Translations under genes and position numbers: made by a program | Shown: piece after piece, positions 35,873-44,983 of the stretch | Position numbering within the stretch: the stretch's first letter is position 1 | Layout: every line of letters begins with the position of its first letter | Source of the DNA: an uncultured Dorea sp. | GTDB lineage: Bacteria; Bacillota; Clostridia; Lachnospirales; Lachnospiraceae | NCBI GenBank assembly: GCA_910580235.1 | Contig: CAJTVU010000003.1 | Span: 1-64,000 of the forward strand | Direction: 5' to 3' | Length of the DNA stretch: 64,000 nt | Notes under the pieces: model-generated | Seen by the model: only the letters and a program-made list of their open reading frames with translations | Database searches by the model: none | What the model was told of the DNA's origin: nothing

Positions 35873-35903
35873 ATCATAGACCATACAGTAACTGTACGGT
35901 CAA
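35873..35903 (-). promoter_or_regulatory. MerR-type promoter (19-bp spacer) of the MATE gene
   Basis: On the minus strand, -35 TTGACC (35898-35903) and -10 TATGAT (35873-35878) are 19 bp apart, the overlong spacer typical of MerR-activated promoters. The spacer contains the near-perfect dyad GACCATACAG-TAA-CTGTACGGTC (35878-35900), the likely MerR site. Confidence 0.8.
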
Positions 35904-35933
35904 TACTAAGTTTAAAACTTCTGCGAGGGAATT

Positions 35934-36752
35934 ATGGATAAAAAAGACAAGCTTCTCACAATCGGCCAATTTGCCGCTATGCATGGAATTAATAAAAAGA
36001 CCCTTATGTGGTATGATGAGATTGGGCTGTTCAAGCCAGCCGCTATTAACCCAGAAAACGGATACCGATGCTACAGCTACCATCAGAGCCCTGTCCTTGA
36101 GACCATCCTACTGTTGCGGGAGCTGGATGTTTCCATAAAAGAAATACAGCACTTCATGGGAAAACGATCTGCCGGAAGCCTGAAAGCGCTTCTGGAAGAA
36201 AAAATGGCAGGCCTTGATATGCAGATTACTCACCTGCAGGCAATCCGAACGCTCCTTTGCACGCACCATCAGAATATGGCTACACTGCTGGCTATGGACT
36301 TATCAGAGATCTGTATCATTGAAAAAGAGGAACGCTGCCTGATTACTGTAGATATAGACGAAAATACCTCCTTTGAACAGGAAGTAGAGCTGATTACCAC
36401 TGAGGCAGAAAAGTACCATCTGGGCCGGCTACACAAAGCATCCTACGGCTCTATGATCCCTGTCGCAAGCTTGCTGAACAACAGTTTTGACACTTATTCC
36501 AATCTCTTTATTGAAATCCCTTTCCTCCCATACCAGGATGGGCTCCATATCACCCCCGGTGGGAAATATTTAAGGGCTTTCCATAAAGGAGACTGGGACC
36601 GGATCTCAGAACGGTATGAGGAAATCCTTGCCTATGCTAAAGAACATAATCTAACGCTCCATGGATTTTCTTACGAAGCAGGCATCAACGAAAATGTCAT
36701 TGACCGGATTGAAGACTATATTATCCAGATTGAAATCCCAATCCTTGGATAA
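35934..36752 (+). CDS. MerR-family regulator with GyrI-like effector domain (BmrR-like)
   Basis: A 272-residue activator. Residues 6-75 are a MerR helix-turn-helix (LTIGQFAAMHGINKKTLMWY...GLFKPAAINPENGYRCYSY), then a coiled dimer helix, then from about residue 120 a GyrI-like ligand domain ending PILG. It is divergent from the MATE gene, with the shared dyad between them, a classic BmrR/Bmr layout. It should activate the pump on binding a lipophilic drug; the ligand is unknown. Confidence 0.88.
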   Translation: MDKKDKLLTIGQFAAMHGINKKTLMWYDEIGLFKPAAINPENGYRCYSYHQSPVLETILLLRELDVSIKEIQHFMGKRSAGSLKALLEEKMAGLDMQITHLQAIRTLLCTHHQNMATLLAMDLSEICIIEKEERCLITVDIDENTSFEQEVELITTEAEKYHLGRLHKASYGSMIPVASLLNNSFDTYSNLFIEIPFLPYQDGLHITPGGKYLRAFHKGDWDRISERYEEILAYAKEHNLTLHGFSYEAGINENVIDRIEDYIIQIEIPILG

Positions 36753-36757
36753 GGCTC

Positions 36758-36783
36758 GGCGTGCCAGCTACAATCGGCACGCC
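36758..36783. terminator. Stem-loop between convergent MerR and GNAT genes
   Basis: Arms GGCGTGCC (36758-36765) and GGCACGCC (36776-36783), 10-base loop. It covers the last codons of the GNAT gene and lies just past the MerR stop; an AT-rich run follows on the plus side. Confidence 0.55.
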
Positions 36784-37238
36784 ATTATATATTCTTCTTC
36801 ATTTTCATCAACTACTTCGAACCCTGCTTTTTTATACATGTGGACCGCATAATTCGCTTTCTGTACAGAAAGCGACGCCTGCTTATATCCTTTATCCTTT
36901 AAAAGCTCCAGCATAGCTCTCATAAGCGCCGTCCCAATCCCTAAATTCCTGTATTCCTTATAAAGGGATATGGCAAGAGAAGGCGTCTCATCATCAATAT
37001 GCCCATAGTCCTTCATAATACGCGCCCATACTGCGCCCACAATCCTTTCTTCTATTTCAGCAACCAGGCACCAATCATCAGCTTTTCCAAAATCAGCAAT
37101 ATATACTTGCAATTCCGGCTGCTTAATAACAGATCTTAACGGCTTATCCGCACCCTCTGGAATAAAAATCGCTTCATACAGAAAATCGGACAATATTGCA
37201 TATTCGCTTTGTCGGATCTCCCGGATTTGATAGTCCAT
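36768..37238 (-). CDS. GNAT-family N-acetyltransferase
   Basis: A 156-residue acetyltransferase with acetyl-CoA loop YRNLGIGTALMRAMLELL and a C-terminal YAVHMYKKAGFEVV. Its start codon overlaps the stop of the upstream GNAT gene (TAATG), so the two acetyltransferases are coupled. Substrate unknown. Confidence 0.9.
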   Translation of the reverse strand: MDYQIREIRQSEYAILSDFLYEAIFIPEGADKPLRSVIKQPELQVYIADFGKADDWCLVAEIEERIVGAVWARIMKDYGHIDDETPSLAISLYKEYRNLGIGTALMRAMLELLKDKGYKQASLSVQKANYAVHMYKKAGFEVVDENEEEYIMACRL

Positions 37239-37756
37239 TAGCCTTGAATCTCTTCTTTCAGCAAGGAGTACATCTTCATATCGGCTACTGCACCATTTTT
37301 CACCGCGTTGCTTCTCAATGTGCCCTCATATTGGAATCCTGCTTTTTCAAGCACCCGGCAGGACGCTATATTAGACGCAAACGGTTCCGCGTAAATCCTG
37401 ATAATATCGCTTTTATCAAAAACATACGCGCAAATCTGTCTTACTGCCTCGGTCATAATCCCTCTGCCCCAATATTCTTCAGCAATATAATACCCCAGCT
37501 CGGCAGTCTGCCTGTGGATATTACTCTGGCGGAAGACACCGACACTGCCGATCGCTATATTATCTACTGTAACGGCAAAAGCAAAAGTCTCATTTTCATC
37601 TGCGGAAAGCATAGCGGAAATAAAATCCTCCCCGTCTTTCTCTGTATACGGGTACGGTAATCCGTCCCGAAGATTGTCCTGCACCTTTTTGTTTGAGAGG
37701 GCCGCCGCCAAATTCTTTGCGTCAGACAGCTCCCACTTCCTTATTTTACATTCCAT
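37238..37756 (-). CDS. GNAT-family N-acetyltransferase (RimJ/RimL-like)
   Basis: A 172-residue enzyme of the RimJ/RimL subgroup: IRKWELSDAKNLAAAL, YIAEEYWGRGIMTEAVRQI and ASCRVLEKAGFQYEGTLR. The ATG at 37756 (MECKIRKWEL) is chosen because GAGG precedes it. An upstream in-frame extension of 35 residues lacks any homology feel and passes through a copy of the recurrent hairpin motif. Substrate unknown. Confidence 0.9.
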   Translation of the reverse strand: MECKIRKWELSDAKNLAAALSNKKVQDNLRDGLPYPYTEKDGEDFISAMLSADENETFAFAVTVDNIAIGSVGVFRQSNIHRQTAELGYYIAEEYWGRGIMTEAVRQICAYVFDKSDIIRIYAEPFASNIASCRVLEKAGFQYEGTLRSNAVKNGAVADMKMYSLLKEEIQG

Positions 37757-37772
37757 CTCTCTACACCTCTTT

Positions 37773-37792
37773 CTTGTACAGCTCTGAGGGTA
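37773..37792 (-). repeat. Variant copy of the recurrent hairpin motif before a GNAT gene
   Basis: On the minus strand TACCCTCAGAGCTGTACAAG lies 17 bases before the start codon at 37756. It keeps CCCTCAG and TACAAG with a short insertion between them. Confidence 0.35.
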
Positions 37793-37870
37793 ACATCTCC
37801 AAAGCCAATCTCTAAGCCCATATCCTTGTTCAATTATACAAAAGAGCATAAGATTTTTCAACTTTCTTTA

Positions 37871-37888
37871 CCCTTGTAGACTGAGGGA
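37871..37888 (-). repeat. Copy of the recurrent hairpin motif
   Basis: CCCTTGTAGACTGAGGGA (plus strand), reading TCCCTCAGTCTACAAGGG on the minus strand, in the gap between a GNAT gene and the divergent EFR1 gene. CCCT/AGGG arms with a CAGTCTACA loop. Confidence 0.5.
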
Positions 37889-37924
37889 ACGGTAATATGA
37901 TAAAATGGAGTTAAGTACACATAG

Positions 37925-37948
37925 ATACCTTCAGCGTACAAAGGGTAT
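37925..37948 (+). repeat. Copy of the recurrent hairpin motif before the EFR1 gene
   Basis: ATACCTTCAGCGTACAAAGG then GTAT; arms ATACC(T)T and A(A)GGGTAT pair around CAGCGTACA. It ends 14 bases before the start codon at 37963, right before the SD (GGAAGG). Confidence 0.5.
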
Positions 37949-37962
37949 GGAAGGAAGCATGG

Positions 37963-38724
37963 ATGATCGGAATATATTTTAGTGGTACAGGTAATTCAAA
38001 ATATTGTGTCTACAAGTTTTTACAAGAATACGGCGGCGACAGCCTTGCATTTTCTATAGAACAAGACGAGGCGGCTGCTCATATTAAAAACAGCAGCGAA
38101 ATAATAATCGGCTATCCCGTCCAATTTAGCAATATCCCTAAAATGCTCTATGACTATATCGTCAAAAACAGGCGGCTTTGGAGAGGGAAAAGAATCTTTA
38201 TTATTGCAACAATGGGGCTTTTTAGCGGCGATGGAGCCGGGATCCTCGCACGATTATTAAAAAAGCACGGCGCCGTTATAATCGGCGGCCTGCACCTGAG
38301 GATGCCGGACAGCATTAGCGACGAAAAGGCTTTAAAACGAAGCCATGAAAAGAATCTTGAACTGGTCAGAAGCGCAGAAATGAAAATCCACAAAGCAGTC
38401 CTACAATTCAAAAACGGAACCCCGCCACAGGAGGGGTTAGGCATCTTCTATCATACTGCCGGACTGTTTGGACAACGGCTCTATTTCTACAACAAGACAA
38501 AACATTATACGGATAAATTAAAAATCAGTCCTGAAAAATGCATCGGGTGCGGTCTGTGTAAAAAACTATGCCCAATGAAAAATATTAAATTGGCGAATGG
38601 CACTGCCGTTCCAGCAAATAAGTGTACCATGTGCTACCGCTGCGTTAACAAATGTCCCAAACAGGCAATTACATTGCTGGGGAGAAAGGTTGTTGGACAA
38701 TATGATATAAGGAAATATCTTTAG
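37963..38724 (+). CDS. EFR1-family flavodoxin-ferredoxin protein
   Basis: A 253-residue electron carrier. Residues 1-150 are a flavodoxin-like domain with the FMN loop YFSGTGNSKYC; residues 185-240 hold two 4Fe-4S motifs, CIGCGLCKKLCP and CTMCYRCVNKCP. The EFR1 layout is common in Clostridia. It may pass electrons to a nitroreductase-like or radical enzyme, not identified here. Its 3' end overlaps the Wadjet jetD remnant by 4 bp, convergent. Confidence 0.92.
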   Translation: MIGIYFSGTGNSKYCVYKFLQEYGGDSLAFSIEQDEAAAHIKNSSEIIIGYPVQFSNIPKMLYDYIVKNRRLWRGKRIFIIATMGLFSGDGAGILARLLKKHGAVIIGGLHLRMPDSISDEKALKRSHEKNLELVRSAEMKIHKAVLQFKNGTPPQEGLGIFYHTAGLFGQRLYFYNKTKHYTDKLKISPEKCIGCGLCKKLCPMKNIKLANGTAVPANKCTMCYRCVNKCPKQAITLLGRKVVGQYDIRKYL

Positions 38725-39553
38725 CGTCCCAAATAATAGCTTACGATCTCCTGCTCAAGCTTCACATTATGCTCTTTCATGTATTTTAGGACTTCACTGT
38801 ACGGCGCATCCCCAACTAATGTCTCAAGCCTGCTCCTGTCATGATCCGTCAGCTCTCTCAGGCAATGGCCGAAACGTACGTCGCGTAATTGCTGTATGCC
38901 CATACAGTACAGTTCAAAATCTTTAGAAGCTTCACGGCACAGATGTTTATGGATTAAGAACCCTCCAATGTCGATATCTCCAAAATGCTTATATCTCACA
39001 TCGGGATTATGTGCGATGACTTTTCTTAAGAACTCTGTCTGATGCCGATTTGCAAAGCCTCCTTGTTCCTCTCCAGAAAATCGATCATCTTCAGATTTGC
39101 TCCAACTCTTTCAGGAATAAGCGGGCATCCCGGCTCTTCCGCATGTGCAAGGACGCCCTCGCAATATTTTTGTACGATCCCTCCCATGCCTGTATACTTC
39201 TTTACTATTTCGCATATTTGTTCTGAAAGAATGCTTCGCGGCACAACGCCATATTCATTTTTTAAATATTCATATATGGCGCCAATGCGCTCTTCAGAAA
39301 GATATATCTTCTCTATATCGTCGCTGTATTTCAGGTGATCAACTGCTATAAAGCCCATGCCCGACAGCTCACATACGGCTTCATTCATACTTTGCTTTTT
39401 TAATATGTCCGCATTGTTCTTGGCATAATCTTTATATATCTCTGCCGGCTTTAATATAATCCTCCGATTGGTAGTAATATTTTTTGCATACCGGACATTA
39501 TATTTTTTCAGCAGACCGTCAAGGATCGCTTTCCTATAATCTTTATCCCTCAT
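38721..39553 (-). pseudogene. Wadjet JetD nuclease, internally deleted and frameshifted
   Basis: JetD is the TOPRIM-containing nuclease that cuts plasmid DNA extruded by JetABC. The N-terminal part (39553 down to about 39046) is intact, then a -1 shift at AACAAGGAGGC joins it to GGFANRHQTEFLRKVIAHNP and HFGDIDIGGF (TOPRIM Asp pair), ending VKLEQEIVSYYLGR. The two pieces total about 270 residues, against about 350-400 for the family, and the stretch that normally holds the TOPRIM Glu (ENxTSF-like) is missing. A deletion between short GGAGG repeats is likely. The start overlaps jetC by 11 bp. The nuclease is probably inactive. Confidence 0.75.
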
Positions 39554-42500
39554 GGAACTTTACCTTTCCTATCTGCATATTATCATTACTGATCTTAAGG
39601 ACAGGGATAATTACGCCGCATTCGCTGCCGATGGACTCCAGCTTATTGGGCGGCGCACAGAAGATAACCTGAAAATCCTGGTTTTTAAAGAAATCCAGCA
39701 TTAACTTTATATTATGGTCGCTCATCTTCTCAAATGGCTCGTCAATAAAAATCAACCGGACTGAATTGACCCTCACATTGTACAGCATGGACAATGCCGC
39801 AGAGAGTATAAGCGTATAGGGTATCTGCGTTCCCGCCCCGGAATTATATCCTACCTGTTTTGAGAGCTTCCCATCCTTTACTTCATCATTATTAATGATA
39901 ATCTCATAGCTCATATAATTCCGATAATCTGCGAATTTCTTTATCTGTGCGATATCGTTATGATCGACGATCTTATTGATGATATCGCGGATCTCCCGCT
40001 CTCTTGCTTCGACCTCGTCGCTTTCATATCCCATAAGCCCTGTAAATGCCATCTGCCCGTCGGCCATATTATTTGTCTCTTGTAAATATTGTGCATAGCG
40101 CAGTATTTTCGCATAGTCAGAATTATCGCTCAACATTTTGACGTCGAATTGATATTTCGTAGAAAACTGAAGCTTCCGCAGCTCTTTATTTATATCCGCG
40201 ATATCGCTTCTCGCCTCCTTCGCCGTCTCGTATATGTTCAGCACGAACTCTCTCTTAAATATCCGTTCATAAGTTATCGTCTGCTCTTTCAGCTTCTGCT
40301 GTATTCCCTGCAGATCGTCGATCCAAATCTTGCCTCTTCTTCTCTGATAGGCAGTTTCATGCTCCAGCCCTATTGGTAATCTGTCCGCTTCCTGCTTGCG
40401 GTTATTATATATTTGCTGGCTGCTATTAATATTGACCTCCAGCTTCTGGACTCTACTCTCCATCAGCCTTTTTTTCTCATAAGCCATAAGGCCGCAGCTT
40501 TGATCCTCTCCGGCTAAATATGCATCATACTCTTTTATTGCTCTTTCTACGACAGAATTGCTTACAATCCTCTCTTCCTCTAATTCTGCCTGCTTTGCCG
40601 CTTCCTGCGCTTTCAGGCTCTTTATGGATTTCTCTTTCTGGGATATGGTGGTCTCCAGTACCGTCTTCTGCCTTATATTCGCCTCCCGCTCTTTTTTCCT
40701 GGACTCCAGCTGATCCCCAAGTACAGATACACGCTCGTTCAGCGCCATAAACTCAGCATTATTGCTCTGCGCTTCCAACAAATCTTTATAATGCCCTCTC
40801 TCATCGTTCAGGTCGGCCGACACTTTTGCCCACTCTCTATGGGCGTTTAAATTGAACTCTTTGAAGTACTCTAAGCTGGCTCGCAGATATTTCGACTTAT
40901 CTTTCAAATCTCTCTTTTTTAAAAGCATTTCTTTTTCTCTGCTTTCCAGCTCCCGCAGCTTCTTTTCTGCCGCCCTTCTATTGAGCTCTATCGCCTGGCT
41001 CCCCAGACAATAGCTTCGAATCTTCTTCGTATTTATATAAGTCACGGCCATGTTACGGCTAAGCTTCCCCTCCTTACACATGGCATTATCGTAATTCGGT
41101 ACATTTTCAATCGCTACTGCATGGATTCTTCCAAGCCAGAATTTAAAATAATTCGCCGCGGCCGCATTCTGGATCGTAAGATAGTGGAAGACCGAATCTT
41201 CTACACATTCTATCTTCTTTGCCATCAGTCGTCTTGTATTTACCAATTCTACAAACCGATGCCTTGACTTGTCCATCACAGCATTTGCAACATCAAATGC
41301 CTCTTCCGGCACGATCACCGCGTAGCGATGGATTCCTAAGAAGGCCTCTATCACATTCCTCCACTCCTCGTCCCTTAGCTCTGCCACATATTCAAAAGCC
41401 ATGCGAGCCTCTTCATGAATGCCCTGTCTCTTAAATTCACGGTTTATCTCTCTTATAAGCTCCATCTGCTCCTGAGCGTCGGAATAATCCGTTCTGTTCT
41501 TATCACAGCTTTCGATGATGCGGTTCTGTTCTGTACATTCATCCTGTACGTCCTTCAGTTCTCTCTCCAGCAGCTTGTCTTGCCCAATAAATTTATCACG
41601 GCTTTCTTGTATCTCTGTTTTTAATAAATCAATACGTCTCTGCTTTTCAGCCGCTCTGGCGCTTTTCGATGTCAGCACGGGGACTATGCCGTCATTTTGT
41701 ACTGGCTCTCCCCACTCCGCCAATCGAACGATCAGCTCCTGCATCTTCCTCTGGAAGGCCTCTACTCTCTCTTTCTCATCACTCAACCTGTCCAGCTGCT
41801 CTTTATATGTATCGAGCAATTGTTTTGACGCCTCTATCGCCTTTGACACGTCGAGATCCCGAAGGGCGCTTCTTGTCTCCGAATAGATCTTGTCAATCTC
41901 ATCTATTTCTTTATCCTGCTCATGGATTGCCCTGCCCAGGATCTCACATGTAATGCTGCTCTCTTTGACCAGCCCTTCTGCTTCCCGGATCTCTCTCTGG
42001 AATTGCACAAGCTCTTTGTAGCGGATCTTTATGTCATCTGTCCTTAGCTGCAGCGCCTTCTTATCATGCTCGTCGTAATCTGCCAATATCGAATCCAGAT
42101 CTTTTAATTCCTGATTGATCTGTTCCAGGCTGCTGTTGATCTGTTCAATGTTCTTCTTTGCTTCCTTCAATTTGTCAAAATTGACATCGTGCTCTTCTAA
42201 AACGGACTCTTTAATAAATTCCTGGATTTTCGCGGCAGGGTTATATGCCATAATATTCCTGAGCTTTCTTTGATACTTTGGCACTTCCTGGAAGGGCAGC
42301 TTAAGCCCTGTCATCTGCATAAATAAAGTAATGCCTTCTTTCTTAGTCCTCATCTGCACGCCATATGCCTTCTGGAATCCTGATGCGTCATAAGGCTTTA
42401 TAACCGAATCTTCTTCATATACAAATGAGATATCCGCAATCGTCTTCCCATCTATCGCATACCAATGCGTGCCTCTGACGTCTGTGACAGCAGTTTCGAT

Positions 42501-42857
42501 CACTACGCCCAGCACAAACGGGTTCTCATTGATCTGGTCAAAATATTCCAGAGCAATGTGCGTATACACTACCGGTATCTTATCCGCAGGCCTTGCATAT
42601 ATCCCCGCGCTCGCATCCACCAGACAGCGCGTATACGACACCAGATTCCGCTTGCCCACGCCCGTATTGTACCCGCTCGTCGCTTTATTGAATTGTGTAT
42701 CGCCTGTATATGCGTACTTGACAGCGTCCAATATTGTTGACTTCCCGCACTCATTTTCACCTGAGATCAGCGTCAGATTCTCAGAGACAGGGATCGTCCT
42801 GTTACTAAATCCATACCAGTTCACTAAATGTATATTCCGCAAAATCGTCTTATTCAT
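39543..42857 (-). CDS. Wadjet JetC, SMC/MukB-like ATPase
   Basis: A 1104-residue condensin-like ATPase. The N-terminal head has NWYGFSNRTIPVSENLTLIS and Walker A GENECGKST (33-41); two long coiled coils (about 240-420 and 620-850) flank a hinge; the C-terminal head has SGAGTQIPYTLILSAALSML (signature region) and Walker B RLIFIDEPFEKM. In Wadjet, JetABC extrudes DNA loops to find small circular plasmids. The ATG at 42857 overlaps jetB by 8 bp (ATGAATAA). The frame is intact. Confidence 0.88.
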   Translation of the reverse strand: MNKTILRNIHLVNWYGFSNRTIPVSENLTLISGENECGKSTILDAVKYAYTGDTQFNKATSGYNTGVGKRNLVSYTRCLVDASAGIYARPADKIPVVYTHIALEYFDQINENPFVLGVVIETAVTDVRGTHWYAIDGKTIADISFVYEEDSVIKPYDASGFQKAYGVQMRTKKEGITLFMQMTGLKLPFQEVPKYQRKLRNIMAYNPAAKIQEFIKESVLEEHDVNFDKLKEAKKNIEQINSSLEQINQELKDLDSILADYDEHDKKALQLRTDDIKIRYKELVQFQREIREAEGLVKESSITCEILGRAIHEQDKEIDEIDKIYSETRSALRDLDVSKAIEASKQLLDTYKEQLDRLSDEKERVEAFQRKMQELIVRLAEWGEPVQNDGIVPVLTSKSARAAEKQRRIDLLKTEIQESRDKFIGQDKLLERELKDVQDECTEQNRIIESCDKNRTDYSDAQEQMELIREINREFKRQGIHEEARMAFEYVAELRDEEWRNVIEAFLGIHRYAVIVPEEAFDVANAVMDKSRHRFVELVNTRRLMAKKIECVEDSVFHYLTIQNAAAANYFKFWLGRIHAVAIENVPNYDNAMCKEGKLSRNMAVTYINTKKIRSYCLGSQAIELNRRAAEKKLRELESREKEMLLKKRDLKDKSKYLRASLEYFKEFNLNAHREWAKVSADLNDERGHYKDLLEAQSNNAEFMALNERVSVLGDQLESRKKEREANIRQKTVLETTISQKEKSIKSLKAQEAAKQAELEEERIVSNSVVERAIKEYDAYLAGEDQSCGLMAYEKKRLMESRVQKLEVNINSSQQIYNNRKQEADRLPIGLEHETAYQRRRGKIWIDDLQGIQQKLKEQTITYERIFKREFVLNIYETAKEARSDIADINKELRKLQFSTKYQFDVKMLSDNSDYAKILRYAQYLQETNNMADGQMAFTGLMGYESDEVEAREREIRDIINKIVDHNDIAQIKKFADYRNYMSYEIIINNDEVKDGKLSKQVGYNSGAGTQIPYTLILSAALSMLYNVRVNSVRLIFIDEPFEKMSDHNIKLMLDFFKNQDFQVIFCAPPNKLESIGSECGVIIPVLKISNDNMQIGKVKFHEG

Positions 42858-43491
42858 CTGCATCCTCACTTGCCCAGAATCCATCCTGCTCCGTCTCCGC
42901 CATTTCTCCTTCCGGAGCATATTCCGCCATAACCTGCTTTAACTGCCCAATATCCATACAGAACTGTAAAGAAGGGTATAATCGGACTTTCCCTTCCTCA
43001 GACGCTATGTCGTCGCTGTAATCTATCAGGCTGAACCTCTTAAATATACGATAGGCTTCTTTAAACTCTGCCGGCTTCATATAAATCTGATAGATCTGGC
43101 ATTTATCGATAATATCGCCCACTGTCACATACACGCGCTGCGAGTACCCTACGCGCTCTAAAAACAAAAGCCAGAGAGCCATTAACAGCTTAATCTGTTT
43201 CGAATCGAAGCGATACAGATTTGTCCTCTTTAGCCCGACAGTCTCAACGTCCTCGTCCGCCTGCTGCAGCATCGCCACATTCATCCCGTCTTCAATGACA
43301 ACAACTTTGTACCCAATGGCCGCTAAATATGTATTGACGTCATATTGATTAGACTCTGATGATATGAACTCATACAGCTTTTCATCTTTATCAGCCACAA
43401 TGAATGTCGTATCAAGCATTTTACGGATGCATCTCTTAAATAGATAGGCGTCTTCCTCATTCATTTTTTTCATAAAGCCGAAGTCATTCAT
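42850..43491 (-). CDS. Wadjet JetB, MukE-like subunit (DUF6063-type)
   Basis: A 213-residue winged-helix-type subunit: FGFMKKMNEEDAYLFKRCI at the start, LMALWLLFLERVGYSQRVYV in the centre and FKRFSLIDYSD near the end, as in kite/MukE-like JetB proteins. It would bridge JetA and the JetC heads. It lies 13 bp after jetA and overlaps jetC. Family number is by memory; the operon position carries most of the weight. Confidence 0.82.
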   Translation of the reverse strand: MNDFGFMKKMNEEDAYLFKRCIRKMLDTTFIVADKDEKLYEFISSESNQYDVNTYLAAIGYKVVVIEDGMNVAMLQQADEDVETVGLKRTNLYRFDSKQIKLLMALWLLFLERVGYSQRVYVTVGDIIDKCQIYQIYMKPAEFKEAYRIFKRFSLIDYSDDIASEEGKVRLYPSLQFCMDIGQLKQVMAEYAPEGEMAETEQDGFWASEDADE

Positions 43492-43504
43492 AGACGGCCT
43501 CCTT

Positions 43505-44935
43505 CTATTTCTTGATTATGGTCATATTCGTAATATCCGCGATCTCTGTCGTTACAGTCTCTTCCGGAAGCCTGACCTCATACGGGAACTCTTCGTTGTT
43601 AGCATAAAGCATTGCCGCCGCATACATCAATATCTCCTCTTTTGTCCGGATCTTCCTCTCCTTAATGCTCATTTCATGCTCACTTCCTAATTGTACATCA
43701 AGAAAAGCGCTTACCCTGTCGACGGAATAACTGTTGAGAGAGCTGCTGAACAATTTTTCTGTCTGTAGACTTTTTTCCTCTTCCGACAGATCTGCCGCTA
43801 CAAGCCCAATATTCTCTCCCTCATTTTTCATACGTTTATTCTTTTCAAAAGATTTGTAGCCAACATACCTTTGATTCACGATACGCGTGCAATCTGCGAC
43901 CTTTTCCATCGCGGCGTCCTGCTCCTCTTCTGGCATTTCTGACACTGCATTCAGGAAATCATTGATTGCCGCCTCCATCCTGGCCCCATTGCTTGCCATC
44001 AGCATAATTCTTGTATTCGCAAGATTATAATAATTGTTGATCCGGCTGTCGATCAGCTCCATATTCGCCTCATACTCAACGCTCAGAAAATACTGGAGCT
44101 CTGCAAAATATCGCTCGACGCGCTCCCTGGCCTCCTCATAGCCCAATTGCAATTTCTCCGAGCATTCCTTTATCATCCTCTCGCACGTCTCTTCTTGCCT
44201 TAAGATCCTAAGCCTCCCCTTTATAAACGATATCTGTGCGGGGATCAATCCATTATTCTTCACAAAAAAGTATTCGCTAAAAAAACGATCCAGCATCTCG
44301 TCTTTCATTATAAATTGCCCGAAGCTGTTTATATCCTGGAATACGATTACAGCTTTCATAATGCTCGAAATACTTTCTTTTAAATCTGTCAGTTCATCTT
44401 TTAATTTTGCCGCTTCCCTAATTAGCGGTACAAGAATATTCGTATACGGTCTCTCTGTTCGCCCAGAATCTTCCTCAAACGCATATTTTATAGTATCATA
44501 CATAGAGAAGATACGGTTCGACATCATGCCTTCCTCGGCCTTCTCTGTCATTCTTTTCAGAGAATCCATAAGCTTCCTACAGTCGATCGAAATATTGACG
44601 ACATACTCGCCGTTCCTGCCTATCTCCCGGGGAAGCGCCCAGCCGCATTCACGGAACAAGGACAGGATCCCCGCCGGCTGTAATTCAATACTGCTCTCGT
44701 CCGGCTCTATATCTTCCTCTGCATCAGCGCCGTCAGATAAATCCTTCTTTGCCTCGCTTATACCTATATTCTTCAAATAGACGGTAATACTGTCTTTGGC
44801 ATCGGATTCATACAATACCGGCAGTTCTTTCGTTTTTTCAATCAAGATCTGGATACAGTCATAGTATATCCTTTTGTATTTCAGCGTCAACGGCTTAAAA
44901 AAAGCGTCGTTCTTTATGTAATCAAAAAAATTCAC
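43505..44935 (-). CDS. Wadjet JetA, MukF/kleisin-like subunit (type II-like)
   Basis: A 476-residue helical protein: MNFFDYIKNDAFFKPLTLKY, then IYYDCIQILIEKTKELPVLY, a long helical middle and a short conserved C terminus. Size and place ahead of JetB and JetC match JetA, the kleisin joining the two ATPase heads. AAAA-rich leader, GAGG-like SD weak. The gene is intact. Type II is preferred over I or III because JetA and JetB lack the DUF3375/DUF2397-like features, but this is not certain. Confidence 0.8.
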   Translation of the reverse strand: MNFFDYIKNDAFFKPLTLKYKRIYYDCIQILIEKTKELPVLYESDAKDSITVYLKNIGISEAKKDLSDGADAEEDIEPDESSIELQPAGILSLFRECGWALPREIGRNGEYVVNISIDCRKLMDSLKRMTEKAEEGMMSNRIFSMYDTIKYAFEEDSGRTERPYTNILVPLIREAAKLKDELTDLKESISSIMKAVIVFQDINSFGQFIMKDEMLDRFFSEYFFVKNNGLIPAQISFIKGRLRILRQEETCERMIKECSEKLQLGYEEARERVERYFAELQYFLSVEYEANMELIDSRINNYYNLANTRIMLMASNGARMEAAINDFLNAVSEMPEEEQDAAMEKVADCTRIVNQRYVGYKSFEKNKRMKNEGENIGLVAADLSEEEKSLQTEKLFSSSLNSYSVDRVSAFLDVQLGSEHEMSIKERKIRTKEEILMYAAAMLYANNEEFPYEVRLPEETVTTEIADITNMTIIKK

Positions 44936-44983
44936 TATTTTACCTCGTTATTATTTCAAGCTCATACTCTCGATACATATATG

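Noticed and set aside
37757..37861. 35-residue upstream extension of the RimJ/RimL-like GNAT
   Set aside because: It lacks homology character and an SD; GAGG precedes the ATG at 37756.
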